Assembly: GCA_030681135.1 (NCBI GenBank)
Contig: JAUXXF010000019.1
Span: 56,844-120,843, forward strand
DNA from: Chlamydiales bacterium
GTDB taxonomy: Bacteria; Chlamydiota; Chlamydiia; Chlamydiales; SM23-39
Direction of reading: 5' to 3'
Length of the DNA: 64,000 nucleotides
Below the pieces are notes generated by a model. That model saw only the letters and a list, made by a program, of their open reading frames with translations. It searched no databases and was not told where the DNA came from. Of this stretch, positions 35,483 through 44,496 are shown piece after piece (the first letter of the stretch is position 1; each line of letters begins with the position of its first letter). The translations under genes and the position numbers were made by a program.

Positions 35483-35939
35483 GTGACTAATCATACATTA
35501 AGACCTCGAGTTGGTGTGGGAGTGACTGTTATTCAAGACAACAAGATACTTCTAGGTAAAAGAAAAGGGGGCGCATGGAGCTGGCTTATGGGCATTTCCT
35601 GGAGGACATTTAGAATTTGGCGAAAGCGTAGAAGAATGTGCGAAAAGAGAGCTGCTTGAAGAAGCGGGATTAAAAGCTCTTTCTCTAGAATTAGGTCCTT
35701 GGGTAAACGATGTCATTGATGGCGATAAGCATTACATTACCTTGTTTGTGTTTGTGAATGAATTCGAAGGAATGCTGCAACTCTTGGAACCTCATAAATG
35801 TGAGGGATGGCAATGGTTTGCCTCTAACGCTCTTCCTGCTCCTCTTTTCCCGTCTATCGAGTCTCTGATCAAGAAGATTGGTCTTGAGAAATTGATGTGG
35901 ATGGGATGCAAGGAAAAATCTTTACAGTTAGATGTTTAA
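35483..35939 (+). pseudogene. Frameshifted NUDT15/MutT-like Nudix gene
   Basis: From a GTG at 35483 the frame reads RPRVGVGVTVIQDNKILLGK, then reaches GGGGG at 35567-35571 and goes out of frame, stopping at 35657-35659. Removing one G gives AHGAGLWAFPGGHLEFGESV and an intact Nudix box (VEECAKRELLEEAG), continuing to the stop at 35939 with KCEGWQWF, as in NUDT15-type nucleotide diphosphatases (about 152 residues). So one extra base in a G run breaks an otherwise complete gene. It may be a recent pseudogene, a sequencing error, or a slippage-controlled gene. Confidence 0.82.
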
Positions 35940-36000
35940 AAAGCATTAGATTTTATTTTAGACAGAGCGTATAAGATATGACTTTTTAACAGGAGGTCAT

Positions 36001-36423
36001 ATGGTAGCAGAAGCATATCAAAGTATAGCAAGTAGTAGTTTTCCTTATTTGCCAAAATTAACCGATCTTACGCCACAATGTGAGTGTTTATCATGGATTG
36101 TTAATGCAAAAGTTATTTCCATCCTTGTTTTAGGGGTCTTGTTTTCTATTGGATCATATTATTTTGGCTTTATCTATTGTTTGTCTTTGCTAGGCAAAGC
36201 TTCTCTTCTTCTTTTCGCCTTTTCTATCATGTTATTGGAAGAGAACTTCAAAGCGAACCAGCGCTCTGCTCAGGCATTACAAGATCAAATAATAAGCGGG
36301 AGGGATTGTCAAAGATTAAAAAATCGAGTTACAAAACTTGAGGCGGAGACAGAATCTTTAAAGGATCCCAGAGAACGGTATCGGAGTGGCTCCTCAAAAA
36401 AGGCATTTAAAACGTGGAGATAA
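36001..36423 (+). CDS. Inc-like protein with a coiled-coil tail
   Basis: 140 residues. A polar N-terminus of about 35 residues is followed by two closely spaced hydrophobic segments (VISILVLGVLFSIGSYYF and ASLLLFAFSIMLL), the bilobed pattern of chlamydial inclusion-membrane (Inc) proteins. A charged tail follows with a leucine heptad (RLKNRVTKLEAETESL). The Shine-Dalgarno AGGAGGT is perfect. The 3' end overlaps a metQ remnant on the other strand by 17 bases. The giant SNAP-like gene follows on the same strand. Inc status and vacuole location are inferred from topology only. Confidence 0.62.
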   Translation: MVAEAYQSIASSSFPYLPKLTDLTPQCECLSWIVNAKVISILVLGVLFSIGSYYFGFIYCLSLLGKASLLLFAFSIMLLEENFKANQRSAQALQDQIISGRDCQRLKNRVTKLEAETESLKDPRERYRSGSSKKAFKTWR

Positions 36424-36520
36424 GAGCGCCTTGGTAACGCTTGAGAATGAACTGTTTCATAAGCTTGCTTTTTCTAGCAAGGTCTAAGAGACTATCCGCA
36501 AACTTAGTTTCAGTCGATTT
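36407..36520 (-). pseudogene. Remnant of a second metQ 3' end
   Basis: On the minus strand this reads MKQFILKRYQGALISTF and then stops. The intact MetQ C-terminus is MRQFILERYQGAIIPAFE, so it is the last 38 or so codons of another MetQ copy, cut off upstream by a stop. By hand about 70 percent of bases match over the last 50. It sits in the same orientation as intact metQ, 5.1 kb away, on the other side of the giant gene. The rest of the gap to 36697 is A/T-rich and shows no gene. Confidence 0.72.
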
Positions 36521-36697
36521 TCATGTTTTTCTCCTCGGAAATATTTAAAAATATTCCCTTGTCGAAAATCACAAAAATTGCCTCAAAATCTTCTCCCATC
36601 TTTTTTCTTCTAGATTACGGATAGGCTCAAGGAAACGTTGAAATTTTTTCTATCAATGCAGTAAGCTACCTCCAACTTTTCGATTTGGAGTAGAAAC

Positions 36698-39600
36698 ATG
36701 ACAGCGGTAGGAGGCGAACGGCCTGTAAGTCCAGAGACATTATTAACCTTAGGTTCTTTTGTTGAGTTTAAAGACCCTTCTCGAACTTCTCAATTATGGC
36801 TGATTATTGCTGAAGATGCGGTGAATTGTGAAGAACCCGGTTCTCTTCTTGCTAAAGTCATCAAAAACTCTTCTTCTGATTCTGAAACTTGTCAAAAAAT
36901 CATCGCTATCGCAACAAAGATTTTTTTTCCAAATAAGCCGGAGGAAAAAAAATATTCCATTGGGCAGGCTGCGCAGGAATTTGTGGATCAAATGAAAGGC
37001 GATCGTACAAAACCTCCTCTAAGCAGTTATCCTAGTTTATTTCAGCTTCTCGGTAAGCTCTACGCGCTTTTAAATGATCCTACAAGCTCTCAAATGATGC
37101 ATAGTGCTGCAGCTTCTCTTTGGTCGGACAAAGAAAATTTCTCTTTTGCAGCAGAGTCGTTTATTGAGATGGCAAAGCAAGTGCTTCTGATGAACTCAAA
37201 CAAGCAAGAAGAAGCGGCAGGACTATTTATTCACGCTGGGGATTTGCATAGGAAACATCGATCAGAATTGAATTCGATTGTTTCTTGTTATCATTTAGCA
37301 AGGGAACAATATGAAATAATGGGAGAATTTGTGAGAGCTGCTGAGGTCATGGAAAAAATAGCAGAGGTTTATCACTCTACCCATCCGGAAATGGTGATTC
37401 TTTCCTTTGAACGGGCTGCTTCTTATTATCAGTGGGCTGGTGATCTGAAAAAAGAAGCCATCTCTTTAGAGAAAGCTGCGATTTATGCAAGAGCAAACAA
37501 ATGCTTTCGCGATGCAGATTTTTATAATCAGGCGGCTTTTCTTTTTAAGAAAACAGAGGATCTCCAAGATGCGGTCCGGTGTTTTGTAGGGGCGGCGCGA
37601 GCCTATAGAGCTTATGAAAGAGATGGGTGGAAAGATGCCTATAAGGAAGCTATAAATTGCGTTGAAAAACTGCAAGATTACATTGTGGCAGCAAGTCTTT
37701 ATGCCGAATCATCTGCTCCAGTTAACGACATTTATATAGGGTATGTAGTGAAGGCAGCAGGTCAATCCCTTGAAAAGGGGTGGGACAAGGAGGCGACAGA
37801 ATATTTTAGAGAAGCTGCGATTTATTATGAAGAAAAAGGGGAGTTTTGTCTTGCGGCAGAGTATTTTGAGAAGGTCTTAGATCTGATACAAGGCACTAGT
37901 GTTCATGATATTGAAATGTTGGGCAAGGTAGCTGAGTTATATAAACAAGGAAAAAACCTTGTTAAGGCCCTCGGTTGCTGCGCAAGGGGCATTCGAGAAG
38001 ATGGTGCGCCGTTTGTCAATTGGAATCAGATCATTGAAGAGTGTTTGGATCTTTTTATTCAGCTCCCCTTGTCTAGCTTGCCTGAGGAGCGTTCAACTGG
38101 AGCTTTATGTCTTACTGAAATAGCGAATCTTTTGAAAAAACGATCGAATGGTGAACTGGCTGCAAAGGCTTATCAATTAGTTGCTCTATGGGAAGAAAGA
38201 GATGTAGAGGCAGCGCATTTATTTATCGAGGTGGGTAAATGGTTTGACTACTCTCTTGCAAATTATGACTTTGCCCTATTTTGTTATGAGCAAGCAGTGA
38301 GCCGCTTTCTTCTTTTGGGGAAGAAAACAGATGCGGCAAAAGTATTTCGCGATATGGGCTATCTCTACAAAAAAAATAAAGAATTCCAAAAAGCTGCGAA
38401 AGCTTACATCACTGCAGCAGAGCATAGCGAAACTTTTGAATTTGCTGAGGTCGATTATGCTAAAGCGGCTAAGTTGTATGTAAAAGCAGCTTTTTCAAAA
38501 GAGGCCATCAACTCTTATATACAATCTGCCACATTCAATCGGACTCTTTCCGATTTTGAGAGAGCTGGTCGATTTTTTGAACAAGCAGCAGATCTTTATG
38601 ACAAAGGAGAACAGTGGTCTTTGGCAGCTAAATATTGGAAAGAGGCTGCACATTGTTTTGCTACAAAATCTACCACGGTTACAAAAGCTTCACAGCTATT
38701 TCATCAATCAGCTGAGGCATATCGCAAAGCGGCTTGCTATGTAGAAGCAGCTGATACATATGTCTTGGCGATGAACCATTTTTCGGAACCTCCTGATCAA
38801 GCCATTTGCTGTCTTGAGGCGGCTAAATGTTATGCAACGATGAATTCTTCTGCTTATTTTGAGTTGCAGACTCGTCTTTTTTTTAGGGCAGCAGAGCTGT
38901 ATGCGCCGATCGATTCAGGTTTGGCCATCGATTCTTTAAATCAAGCGATAGGATACTCCTCTGATAGGGTGCCAATCCGTTCTGATTGGGATCTATTATG
39001 TACTAAGCCCCCCCATTTTATTTTCAAAGCCATGGGCATTTATGGAAAAATCCTTAGTTTCCCAGGTCAACCAGCTGCTGTCGTTCAAAATTTAGAGCGA
39101 TGTTTGCTGTGGTGCGAAAGTGTTGTCGGTCCAAGAGTTGAAGAGGAGGTTGTTCGAGAAAGGGTAGAGATGCTGATTTGTGCAGCAAAAGGGTTTGAAA
39201 TAGCGGGCAAGAAAGCGATGGCTGTAAAGGCTTGCTTGCTTGCAGCTAAATGGGCTGCTCTAGAGGAAGATAGTGCGAGATATCTTCAGATGGCTTTGGA
39301 TCTGAAAGGTCCTGCATCTATCATTGAAGCGTCTGAAAAACTGGCTCCTTATTATCTGCGGGTAGGAAAAAAAGGGGAGGCTGCTAAAGTTTTTCATGTC
39401 AAAGGAGAGCATTTCGAACGCTTCCAGCTTTATGAACAAGCTGCTGTCTCTTTTGAACAGGCGGGATCAACTTTTCATGAAGATAAACAAAATCCTGAGG
39501 CAGCTTTTAGTTATAGAAAAGCTGCAGATAATTGGAAAAAAACGCGCAATGTGAGTAGCTCTGGAAGCTGCTATGATTGGGCAGGCCGTCTATTTTTTGC

Positions 39601-41584
39601 TGCTGGTAGCATTGATCAGGCAACCTCTTGTTTTGATCAAGCTCTGATCGAGTTTGAGAAAGATCTGATCAAAAAGGATCAATGTTGTACAAGGGCTGCT
39701 AGCGAATTTTCTCGCAGAGGCTATGGAAAGTTAGCAGTTTCTTACTATAAACAGGTTTCTTCTTCGGATATGAACACCAGCATTTTATATTTAGAACAGG
39801 CTGCATCTTGCAGCCGAGACCAACCGGCTGAGGAGGCTCTCTTTTGGGAAGCTGCTGGCTGCAAACGGGCCATCATGGAAATGGACCGCAAAGCCGCTGA
39901 AGATTATTATTTAGCTGCTGTCGCTTATGATAAAAGCTCTCAGCCTTTAAAAGCTGCGCAAGCGTATTTTTATGCAAAAGATTATTATCACAAAATTCAA
40001 GGCTCTCAAGAATTAGAAGCTCAATGCTGTTGTAAATTAGCCGATTGTTTAATGAAAACGGATCTGCCAAATGATTTTAAAGACCCCCTATTCTATTACG
40101 AACTGGCAGGAAAGTTATATCTTTGGATAAACACCTCTTTAGCTATTAAATGTTTTGAGCGTGCTAAAGGTTCTAGATCTATTATCGACTATTTTTCGAA
40201 GATGAATACGAATTCATCGAGCCAGCCGATGTTCTTGAAAAAAGCAGCAGAGTGGTTTGCCTCTAGCGGCTCTTTCATCGAGGCGATGGGTGTTTATGGG
40301 CTGATTCTGAACAAATATCAGCAGAAAATACATTCTGACTTAGTGCAAGAGTGTTATCAGGCAATGGAGATATCTCTACAAGAATGTGAACAAATCAAGG
40401 AGTCTCCGTTAATAGAAGCGGCAGTTTACGCAGGAAAAGCATTTGAGAAAATAAGTCCTTTATCTGCAGCAAGATCTTACAAGTTGGCGGGAATTTGGGC
40501 GATGAAGCAAAAAGGTCGAGAAGGTAGTTCTGTCCGATATCTTATGAAAGCCAAACAACTTCATGAAACGCAGCCGTTTATCCCTTCTCAGTTAGAGGTG
40601 TCTAAGCTGCTAGCTAACCTGTATAAACGGTTAGGCGACCATCTTGCAGCTGCTAAGTTGTTGCAATCCATGGGCGCTACTTGTCACAAACATACAATCT
40701 ATAAGGAATCTGCCACTTTTTTTGATCAGGCAGCGGATTGCTATAAATTACATGAGCTGATCTCGGAAGCTGTTAGTTGTTACATCAGCGCAGCGCTAAA
40801 CTGGTCTCTGCTTTCTTGTTACGACGATGTTGCGCACTCTCTTGAACAGGCGGGGGATTGTCTTTTTTCAGTATCGGGCAAAGAAGAAGAGGCTCTTGAT
40901 TATTTTTTGAAAGCGGGAGCTCTTTTCGAAAAAAATGGTAAAACAAAAGGGAAATCGAGATGTTTTTTACGGGCGGCTCAATTATCTTCGAATAGACGAA
41001 GGTATAGAGAAGCGCTTCATTATTATTCGAAGATTGATCCTGTTACTTTCTCTTATCAAGATCAGGTTCATATCGACTATTTATATCAGGCAGCTTTGGA
41101 GGCAACTTCTTTAGGGGACATTCTTTCAGCATCGAGTTATTATGAAAAAATAGGCGCTATCCATCAACAATCTGGCATGGGAGATCTTGCAGAGCCATTC
41201 TTGAAGAAAAGTGCTCAATGCAAAGCTGCGTGGCTCCAACCAAAAACAGATCAATTATGGAAACTCTTGCAAGATGCTCTTGAGCATCAAAGGGGATATG
41301 CGAAGGTTCGTAGTTGGGTTCAGGAGTTAGTTATAGATCGGATGATCGATGCTGCAATAGAACATCTCAAACAATGTTCTTTTGAAGAAACAACCCAGCA
41401 GCAATTAAGGCATCTTACGGCTCATTGCCACCAAGAGAGGATTGAGAGATTCTTAAACGAGCCACTTCATAAAGACACGATTATCCAGGTTCTTGCAGTA
41501 GTAAGAGAAAGAATTCAAGAATTGAAACGGACGCCTGCTATATCGACCCAACAATCTCTCACATTCATTCAAACGCAGGAATAA
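36698..41584 (+). CDS. Giant alpha-SNAP/TPR-like helical repeat protein
   Basis: 1628 residues with no signal peptide and no membrane segment. From about residue 130 to about 1490 it is an almost unbroken array of paired helices of 35-40 residues with an A-x-x-Y/F, A-A pattern, for example RFFEQAADLYDKGEQWSLAA, KYWKEAAHCFATK and LFHQSAEAYRKAACYVEAAD (about residues 615-680). This resembles the repeats of eukaryotic alpha-SNAP (NSF attachment protein) more than classical TPRs, though alpha-SNAP has only about 295 residues. The helical C-terminal region (RIERFLNEPLHKDTIIQVL) differs. GGAG precedes the ATG. It overlaps the 3' end of metQ by 20 bases, convergently. A secreted scaffold or fusion-machinery mimic is possible but unproven. 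Confidence 0.8.
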   Translation: MTAVGGERPVSPETLLTLGSFVEFKDPSRTSQLWLIIAEDAVNCEEPGSLLAKVIKNSSSDSETCQKIIAIATKIFFPNKPEEKKYSIGQAAQEFVDQMKGDRTKPPLSSYPSLFQLLGKLYALLNDPTSSQMMHSAAASLWSDKENFSFAAESFIEMAKQVLLMNSNKQEEAAGLFIHAGDLHRKHRSELNSIVSCYHLAREQYEIMGEFVRAAEVMEKIAEVYHSTHPEMVILSFERAASYYQWAGDLKKEAISLEKAAIYARANKCFRDADFYNQAAFLFKKTEDLQDAVRCFVGAARAYRAYERDGWKDAYKEAINCVEKLQDYIVAASLYAESSAPVNDIYIGYVVKAAGQSLEKGWDKEATEYFREAAIYYEEKGEFCLAAEYFEKVLDLIQGTSVHDIEMLGKVAELYKQGKNLVKALGCCARGIREDGAPFVNWNQIIEECLDLFIQLPLSSLPEERSTGALCLTEIANLLKKRSNGELAAKAYQLVALWEERDVEAAHLFIEVGKWFDYSLANYDFALFCYEQAVSRFLLLGKKTDAAKVFRDMGYLYKKNKEFQKAAKAYITAAEHSETFEFAEVDYAKAAKLYVKAAFSKEAINSYIQSATFNRTLSDFERAGRFFEQAADLYDKGEQWSLAAKYWKEAAHCFATKSTTVTKASQLFHQSAEAYRKAACYVEAADTYVLAMNHFSEPPDQAICCLEAAKCYATMNSSAYFELQTRLFFRAAELYAPIDSGLAIDSLNQAIGYSSDRVPIRSDWDLLCTKPPHFIFKAMGIYGKILSFPGQPAAVVQNLERCLLWCESVVGPRVEEEVVRERVEMLICAAKGFEIAGKKAMAVKACLLAAKWAALEEDSARYLQMALDLKGPASIIEASEKLAPYYLRVGKKGEAAKVFHVKGEHFERFQLYEQAAVSFEQAGSTFHEDKQNPEAAFSYRKAADNWKKTRNVSSSGSCYDWAGRLFFAAGSIDQATSCFDQALIEFEKDLIKKDQCCTRAASEFSRRGYGKLAVSYYKQVSSSDMNTSILYLEQAASCSRDQPAEEALFWEAAGCKRAIMEMDRKAAEDYYLAAVAYDKSSQPLKAAQAYFYAKDYYHKIQGSQELEAQCCCKLADCLMKTDLPNDFKDPLFYYELAGKLYLWINTSLAIKCFERAKGSRSIIDYFSKMNTNSSSQPMFLKKAAEWFASSGSFIEAMGVYGLILNKYQQKIHSDLVQECYQAMEISLQECEQIKESPLIEAAVYAGKAFEKISPLSAARSYKLAGIWAMKQKGREGSSVRYLMKAKQLHETQPFIPSQLEVSKLLANLYKRLGDHLAAAKLLQSMGATCHKHTIYKESATFFDQAADCYKLHELISEAVSCYISAALNWSLLSCYDDVAHSLEQAGDCLFSVSGKEEEALDYFLKAGALFEKNGKTKGKSRCFLRAAQLSSNRRRYREALHYYSKIDPVTFSYQDQVHIDYLYQAALEATSLGDILSASSYYEKIGAIHQQSGMGDLAEPFLKKSAQCKAAWLQPKTDQLWKLLQDALEHQRGYAKVRSWVQELVIDRMIDAAIEHLKQCSFEETTQQQLRHLTAHCHQERIERFLNEPLHKDTIIQVLAVVRERIQELKRTPAISTQQSLTFIQTQE

Positions 41585-42350
41585 TGGCACCTTGGTAACG
41601 TTCTAGGATAAATTGTCTCATTTTTTCTGAGGTCATAGCAGTTTTTAGAGCGATGATTTCAGGTCTGTCTTCTTCGCCGGTTCGTATGACAAGGACATTT
41701 GCATAAGGAGAATGTTTGCTTTCCAAAGCAAGGGCGTCTTTGAGAGGGGAGAGCTTAGCTTCCAGGGCATAGTTTGTATTGATGACAGCAGCATCGACAT
41801 CTTCGAGAGTTCTTGGAATCATAGCGGCATCAATTTCAATAAATTGGAGCTTTTTTGGATTTGCCCGAATATTCAGAACAGTTGCTTGTAAGTGATTAGG
41901 TGAATCAAGTTGGATGAGTTTTTGTTCTTGAAGGAGAAGAAGAGCTCTCCCTTCATTGGTAGGATCATTGGGAAGAGCGATTTTGGCGCCGTCTCTGAGC
42001 TCTGTAAGGGAGCCGATTTTTTTTGAGTAGATGCCCATGGGCTCGAGCTCTATCTTTGCAATGCTTTCGATGGGATAGTGGAATTGTTTGATTTGTTCTT
42101 CCATAAAGGGAATATGCTGAAAGAAATTCGCATCCACTTCATGCTCGGCCAAAGCTCGGTTTGGCATGTTGTAATCGTTGGTGATGATTATTTTGAAAGG
42201 GATGCCTTGAGCTTTGAGATCTGGTTGAATAAACTCTAATATTTGTGCATGTGGCGCTGCGCTTGCTGCAACTTTAAACTCTTGTTGAGAAGAGCAACCT
42301 GAAAGGAAGGAAAGCAAGAGGGCTGCAAAAAGAAAAAAAGAGTTATTCAC
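41565..42350 (-). CDS. metQ: Methionine ABC transporter substrate-binding lipoprotein
   Basis: About 261 residues. A lipobox ends the signal peptide (ALLLSFLSGCSSQQ); the mature part is a NlpA-family binding protein (KVAASAAPHAQIL, HEVDANFFQHIPFMEEQ, ALPNDPTNEGRALLLLQ). It captures methionine for MetNI. The start is a GTG overlapping the metI stop (GTGA); a longer frame would add 18 non-signal residues. Its 3' end is duplicated as a remnant at 36407-36520. Confidence 0.9.
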   Translation of the reverse strand: MNNSFFLFAALLLSFLSGCSSQQEFKVAASAAPHAQILEFIQPDLKAQGIPFKIIITNDYNMPNRALAEHEVDANFFQHIPFMEEQIKQFHYPIESIAKIELEPMGIYSKKIGSLTELRDGAKIALPNDPTNEGRALLLLQEQKLIQLDSPNHLQATVLNIRANPKKLQFIEIDAAMIPRTLEDVDAAVINTNYALEAKLSPLKDALALESKHSPYANVLVIRTGEEDRPEIIALKTAMTSEKMRQFILERYQGAIIPAFE

Positions 42351-43024
42351 GGATGTTCTCCTCGTTTTTTTAGGATGGAATGTATGATAGCATTGCCTAT
42401 CCATTGGACGCTTTGTACAAGAAAAATAAGCAAGGTAACAGTGCTGATCATGATGAGCGTATTAAATCGATGATAGCCGTATTGAATAGCCACTTGACCT
42501 AAGCCTCCTCCCCCGACGAGCCCTGCCATGGCACTAAGCCCAATCAGATTGACAATCGTCAATGTGATCGCAGAGATGATGGGGACGAGCGCTTCTGGAA
42601 GAAGGACTTTGTAGATGATCTGCCATGTGCTCGAACCCATGATGAGAGAGGCTTCAAGCATAGGACGGCCTACTTCTTTAAGACTTGTTTCAATCAGCTT
42701 GGCGATGAAGGGAGCCGCTGCAATTGTCAGAGGAACAATTGAGGCGCTTGTTCCGAGACTGGTTCCAAGAAGCCATCTTGTAAAGGGGATGAGAGCGACC
42801 ATTAAAATGGCAAAAGGGAAAGATCTTCCTACGTTGACGAGCAGTTCAAGCGCTTTGTAAATCGCTCTTTTTTCGTAGAGATGTCCTTTGCTGGTGATAG
42901 TCAAGAGGATGCCGAGAGGGAGTCCTATGAGAAGTGCAAAGAAGGTAGAGGCAAAGACCATGTATAGAGTGTTCCATAGTTCGAGGGGAAGAATTTTGAG
43001 AGCTAAATCAAGATCAGACATCAT
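42347..43024 (-). CDS. metI: Methionine ABC transporter permease
   Basis: 225 residues, about five membrane helices, with the transporter-coupling EAA-type loop EASLIMGSSTWQIIYKVLLP contacting the ATPase. FVNVGRSFPFAILM-like LLVNVGRSFPFAILMVALIP matches MetI. It overlaps metN by 11 bases and metQ by 4, so metN-metI-metQ is one operon. Methionine import suits an intracellular bacterium. Confidence 0.93.
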   Translation of the reverse strand: MMSDLDLALKILPLELWNTLYMVFASTFFALLIGLPLGILLTITSKGHLYEKRAIYKALELLVNVGRSFPFAILMVALIPFTRWLLGTSLGTSASIVPLTIAAAPFIAKLIETSLKEVGRPMLEASLIMGSSTWQIIYKVLLPEALVPIISAITLTIVNLIGLSAMAGLVGGGGLGQVAIQYGYHRFNTLIMISTVTLLIFLVQSVQWIGNAIIHSILKKRGEHP

Positions 43025-44027
43025 TTTTTTGAAGTACCTCGTAATGGACAGATTGCTCTGAGAGATAGGTTAAGGCTTTCGCAATGGATTCCGCAGGTCC
43101 ACTAAGCTCTATAATCAACGTGCCGACTGTAGTTGTTTGCAGCCGATCGATCCAGCCGAGTAAGATATTTGCATCGACATGGTACTGTTTAACGATTTGT
43201 GCAATAAAAGGCTCTCCGGCAGCTTTCCCGGTAAAGCGGAGTCTAAGAAGCTTTCGATTAGGCGAGGGAGGTTGAAAAAATTCCTCGGGGATTTCATGGG
43301 AAGAGCCCTGAATAAAATGTTTGGTCGTGGGATGCTCGGGATCAGAAAAGACCTTAGCTACACTACCTTGTTCTACAATCCTTCCTCCTTCAAGAATGGC
43401 GACTTTATGGCAAATTCTCTTAATCACTTCCATGTCGTGGGTAATGAGGATGATCGTAACTCCCAACTTTTGATTGACAGTTTTGAGAAGATCTAAAATT
43501 TCTCTTGTTGTTTTAGGATCCAAGGCAGAAGTAGCCTCATCGCAAAAAAGAATGTCGGGCTTGTTCGCAAGAGCGCGAGCAATTCCTACTCGTTGCTTTT
43601 CTCCGCCACTAAGCGATGAAGGGTAGGTGTTTTTTTTAGCTGTAAGTCCGACCAGATGCAAAAGCTCATCGATCCGCTTTTCTCGTTCGTCGCTTGAAAC
43701 GCCCGCGATTTCCAGGGGATAGGCAATATTGTCAGCTACTGTTCGGCTGCTAAGCAAATTGAAATGTTGGAAAATCATTCCCATCCGAAGGCGCAAACGA
43801 CGGATCGAGGATTTTTTTAACTGTGAAAACTCATCGTTTTGAAAAAACACCTGGCCGCTAGAGGGGGGAATAAGTCCGGCTAGACAGCGGAGCAGGGTAG
43901 ATTTTCCAGCGCCACTCAGTCCGATGATTCCATAAATGTCTTGTTTTTCGATCGAAAAACTAACTTCTTTAAGAGCTACTAGGGAGCCATAAGTTTTGGA
44001 AAGGGCGATTGTTTTAAGAATGGGCAT
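43014..44027 (-). CDS. metN: Methionine ABC transporter ATP-binding protein
   Basis: About 337 residues. Walker A is GLSGAGKSTLL, the signature LSGGEKQRVGIARALA and Walker B DILFCDEATSALDPKT. The C-terminal NIL domain (about the last 90 residues, from LLRLRFTGKAAGEPF) senses methionine and gives feedback inhibition in homologues. The start is taken at MPILKTIAL behind GAGAGC; the frame is open 7 codons upstream. First gene of metNIQ. Confidence 0.94.
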   Translation of the reverse strand: MPILKTIALSKTYGSLVALKEVSFSIEKQDIYGIIGLSGAGKSTLLRCLAGLIPPSSGQVFFQNDEFSQLKKSSIRRLRLRMGMIFQHFNLLSSRTVADNIAYPLEIAGVSSDEREKRIDELLHLVGLTAKKNTYPSSLSGGEKQRVGIARALANKPDILFCDEATSALDPKTTREILDLLKTVNQKLGVTIILITHDMEVIKRICHKVAILEGGRIVEQGSVAKVFSDPEHPTTKHFIQGSSHEIPEEFFQPPSPNRKLLRLRFTGKAAGEPFIAQIVKQYHVDANILLGWIDRLQTTTVGTLIIELSGPAESIAKALTYLSEQSVHYEVLQKNDV

Positions 44028-44234
44028 AAGAAAGCTCTCAATGAGCACTTATTGTAAGAGACTAGGCTTTAAAGATCAAGATGTTGTAAGTCTCTTATTT
44101 TTAATGTTTTGCAATTTTAACCTAGATTTTTCGAAATGGTCTAAAAATTGGCAACATGGGGTGAATTTTTATATTATTAGTTTTTTCTCATTTATTTTCT
44201 GTTATGACATGCGTTTCTTTTTCATTTAATAGAT

Positions 44235-44420
44235 GTGATTAAAGGTTTGTTGTTAAATAATAAAAAACCTCAAGAGATGATTGAATCTTTCATTCAATTT
44301 GAACGGTATGAGGAATCTTTTTCTCTGTGTTGCGAAGTTGTGAGAAAAACACCCGAGCAGGTAATAGGTTGGCGCTATATTGTAAAAAATATTTTCTGCA
44401 AAAGGGGTTGTTCTAAATGA
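44235..44420 (+). CDS. Doubtful small ORF, possible gene remnant
   Basis: 61 codons from a GTG without a Shine-Dalgarno. The text ESFIQFERYEESFSLCCEVV and RKTPEQVIGWRYIV looks like one tetratricopeptide unit, so this may be a leftover of a larger TPR gene rather than a live gene. It lies in the 470-base gap between metN and the next gene. The rest of that gap (44028-44234 and 44421-44496) shows nothing else. Confidence 0.25.
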   Translation: MIKGLLLNNKKPQEMIESFIQFERYEESFSLCCEVVRKTPEQVIGWRYIVKNIFCKRGCSK

Positions 44421-44496
44421 GGATTGCCCGGTAAACTCGTCACTTCAGTTTGTTAGTTGTTTGATTGTTTAAAAGATTTATTATTTACGGGCCCGG

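Noticed and set aside
43996..44229. 77-codon ORF opposite the metN start
   Set aside because: Its first part is antisense to metN and the rest is low-complexity A/T-rich sequence.
44028..44234. Possible methionine riboswitch upstream of metN
   Set aside because: No SAM-riboswitch core or terminator-antiterminator pair was recognisable.
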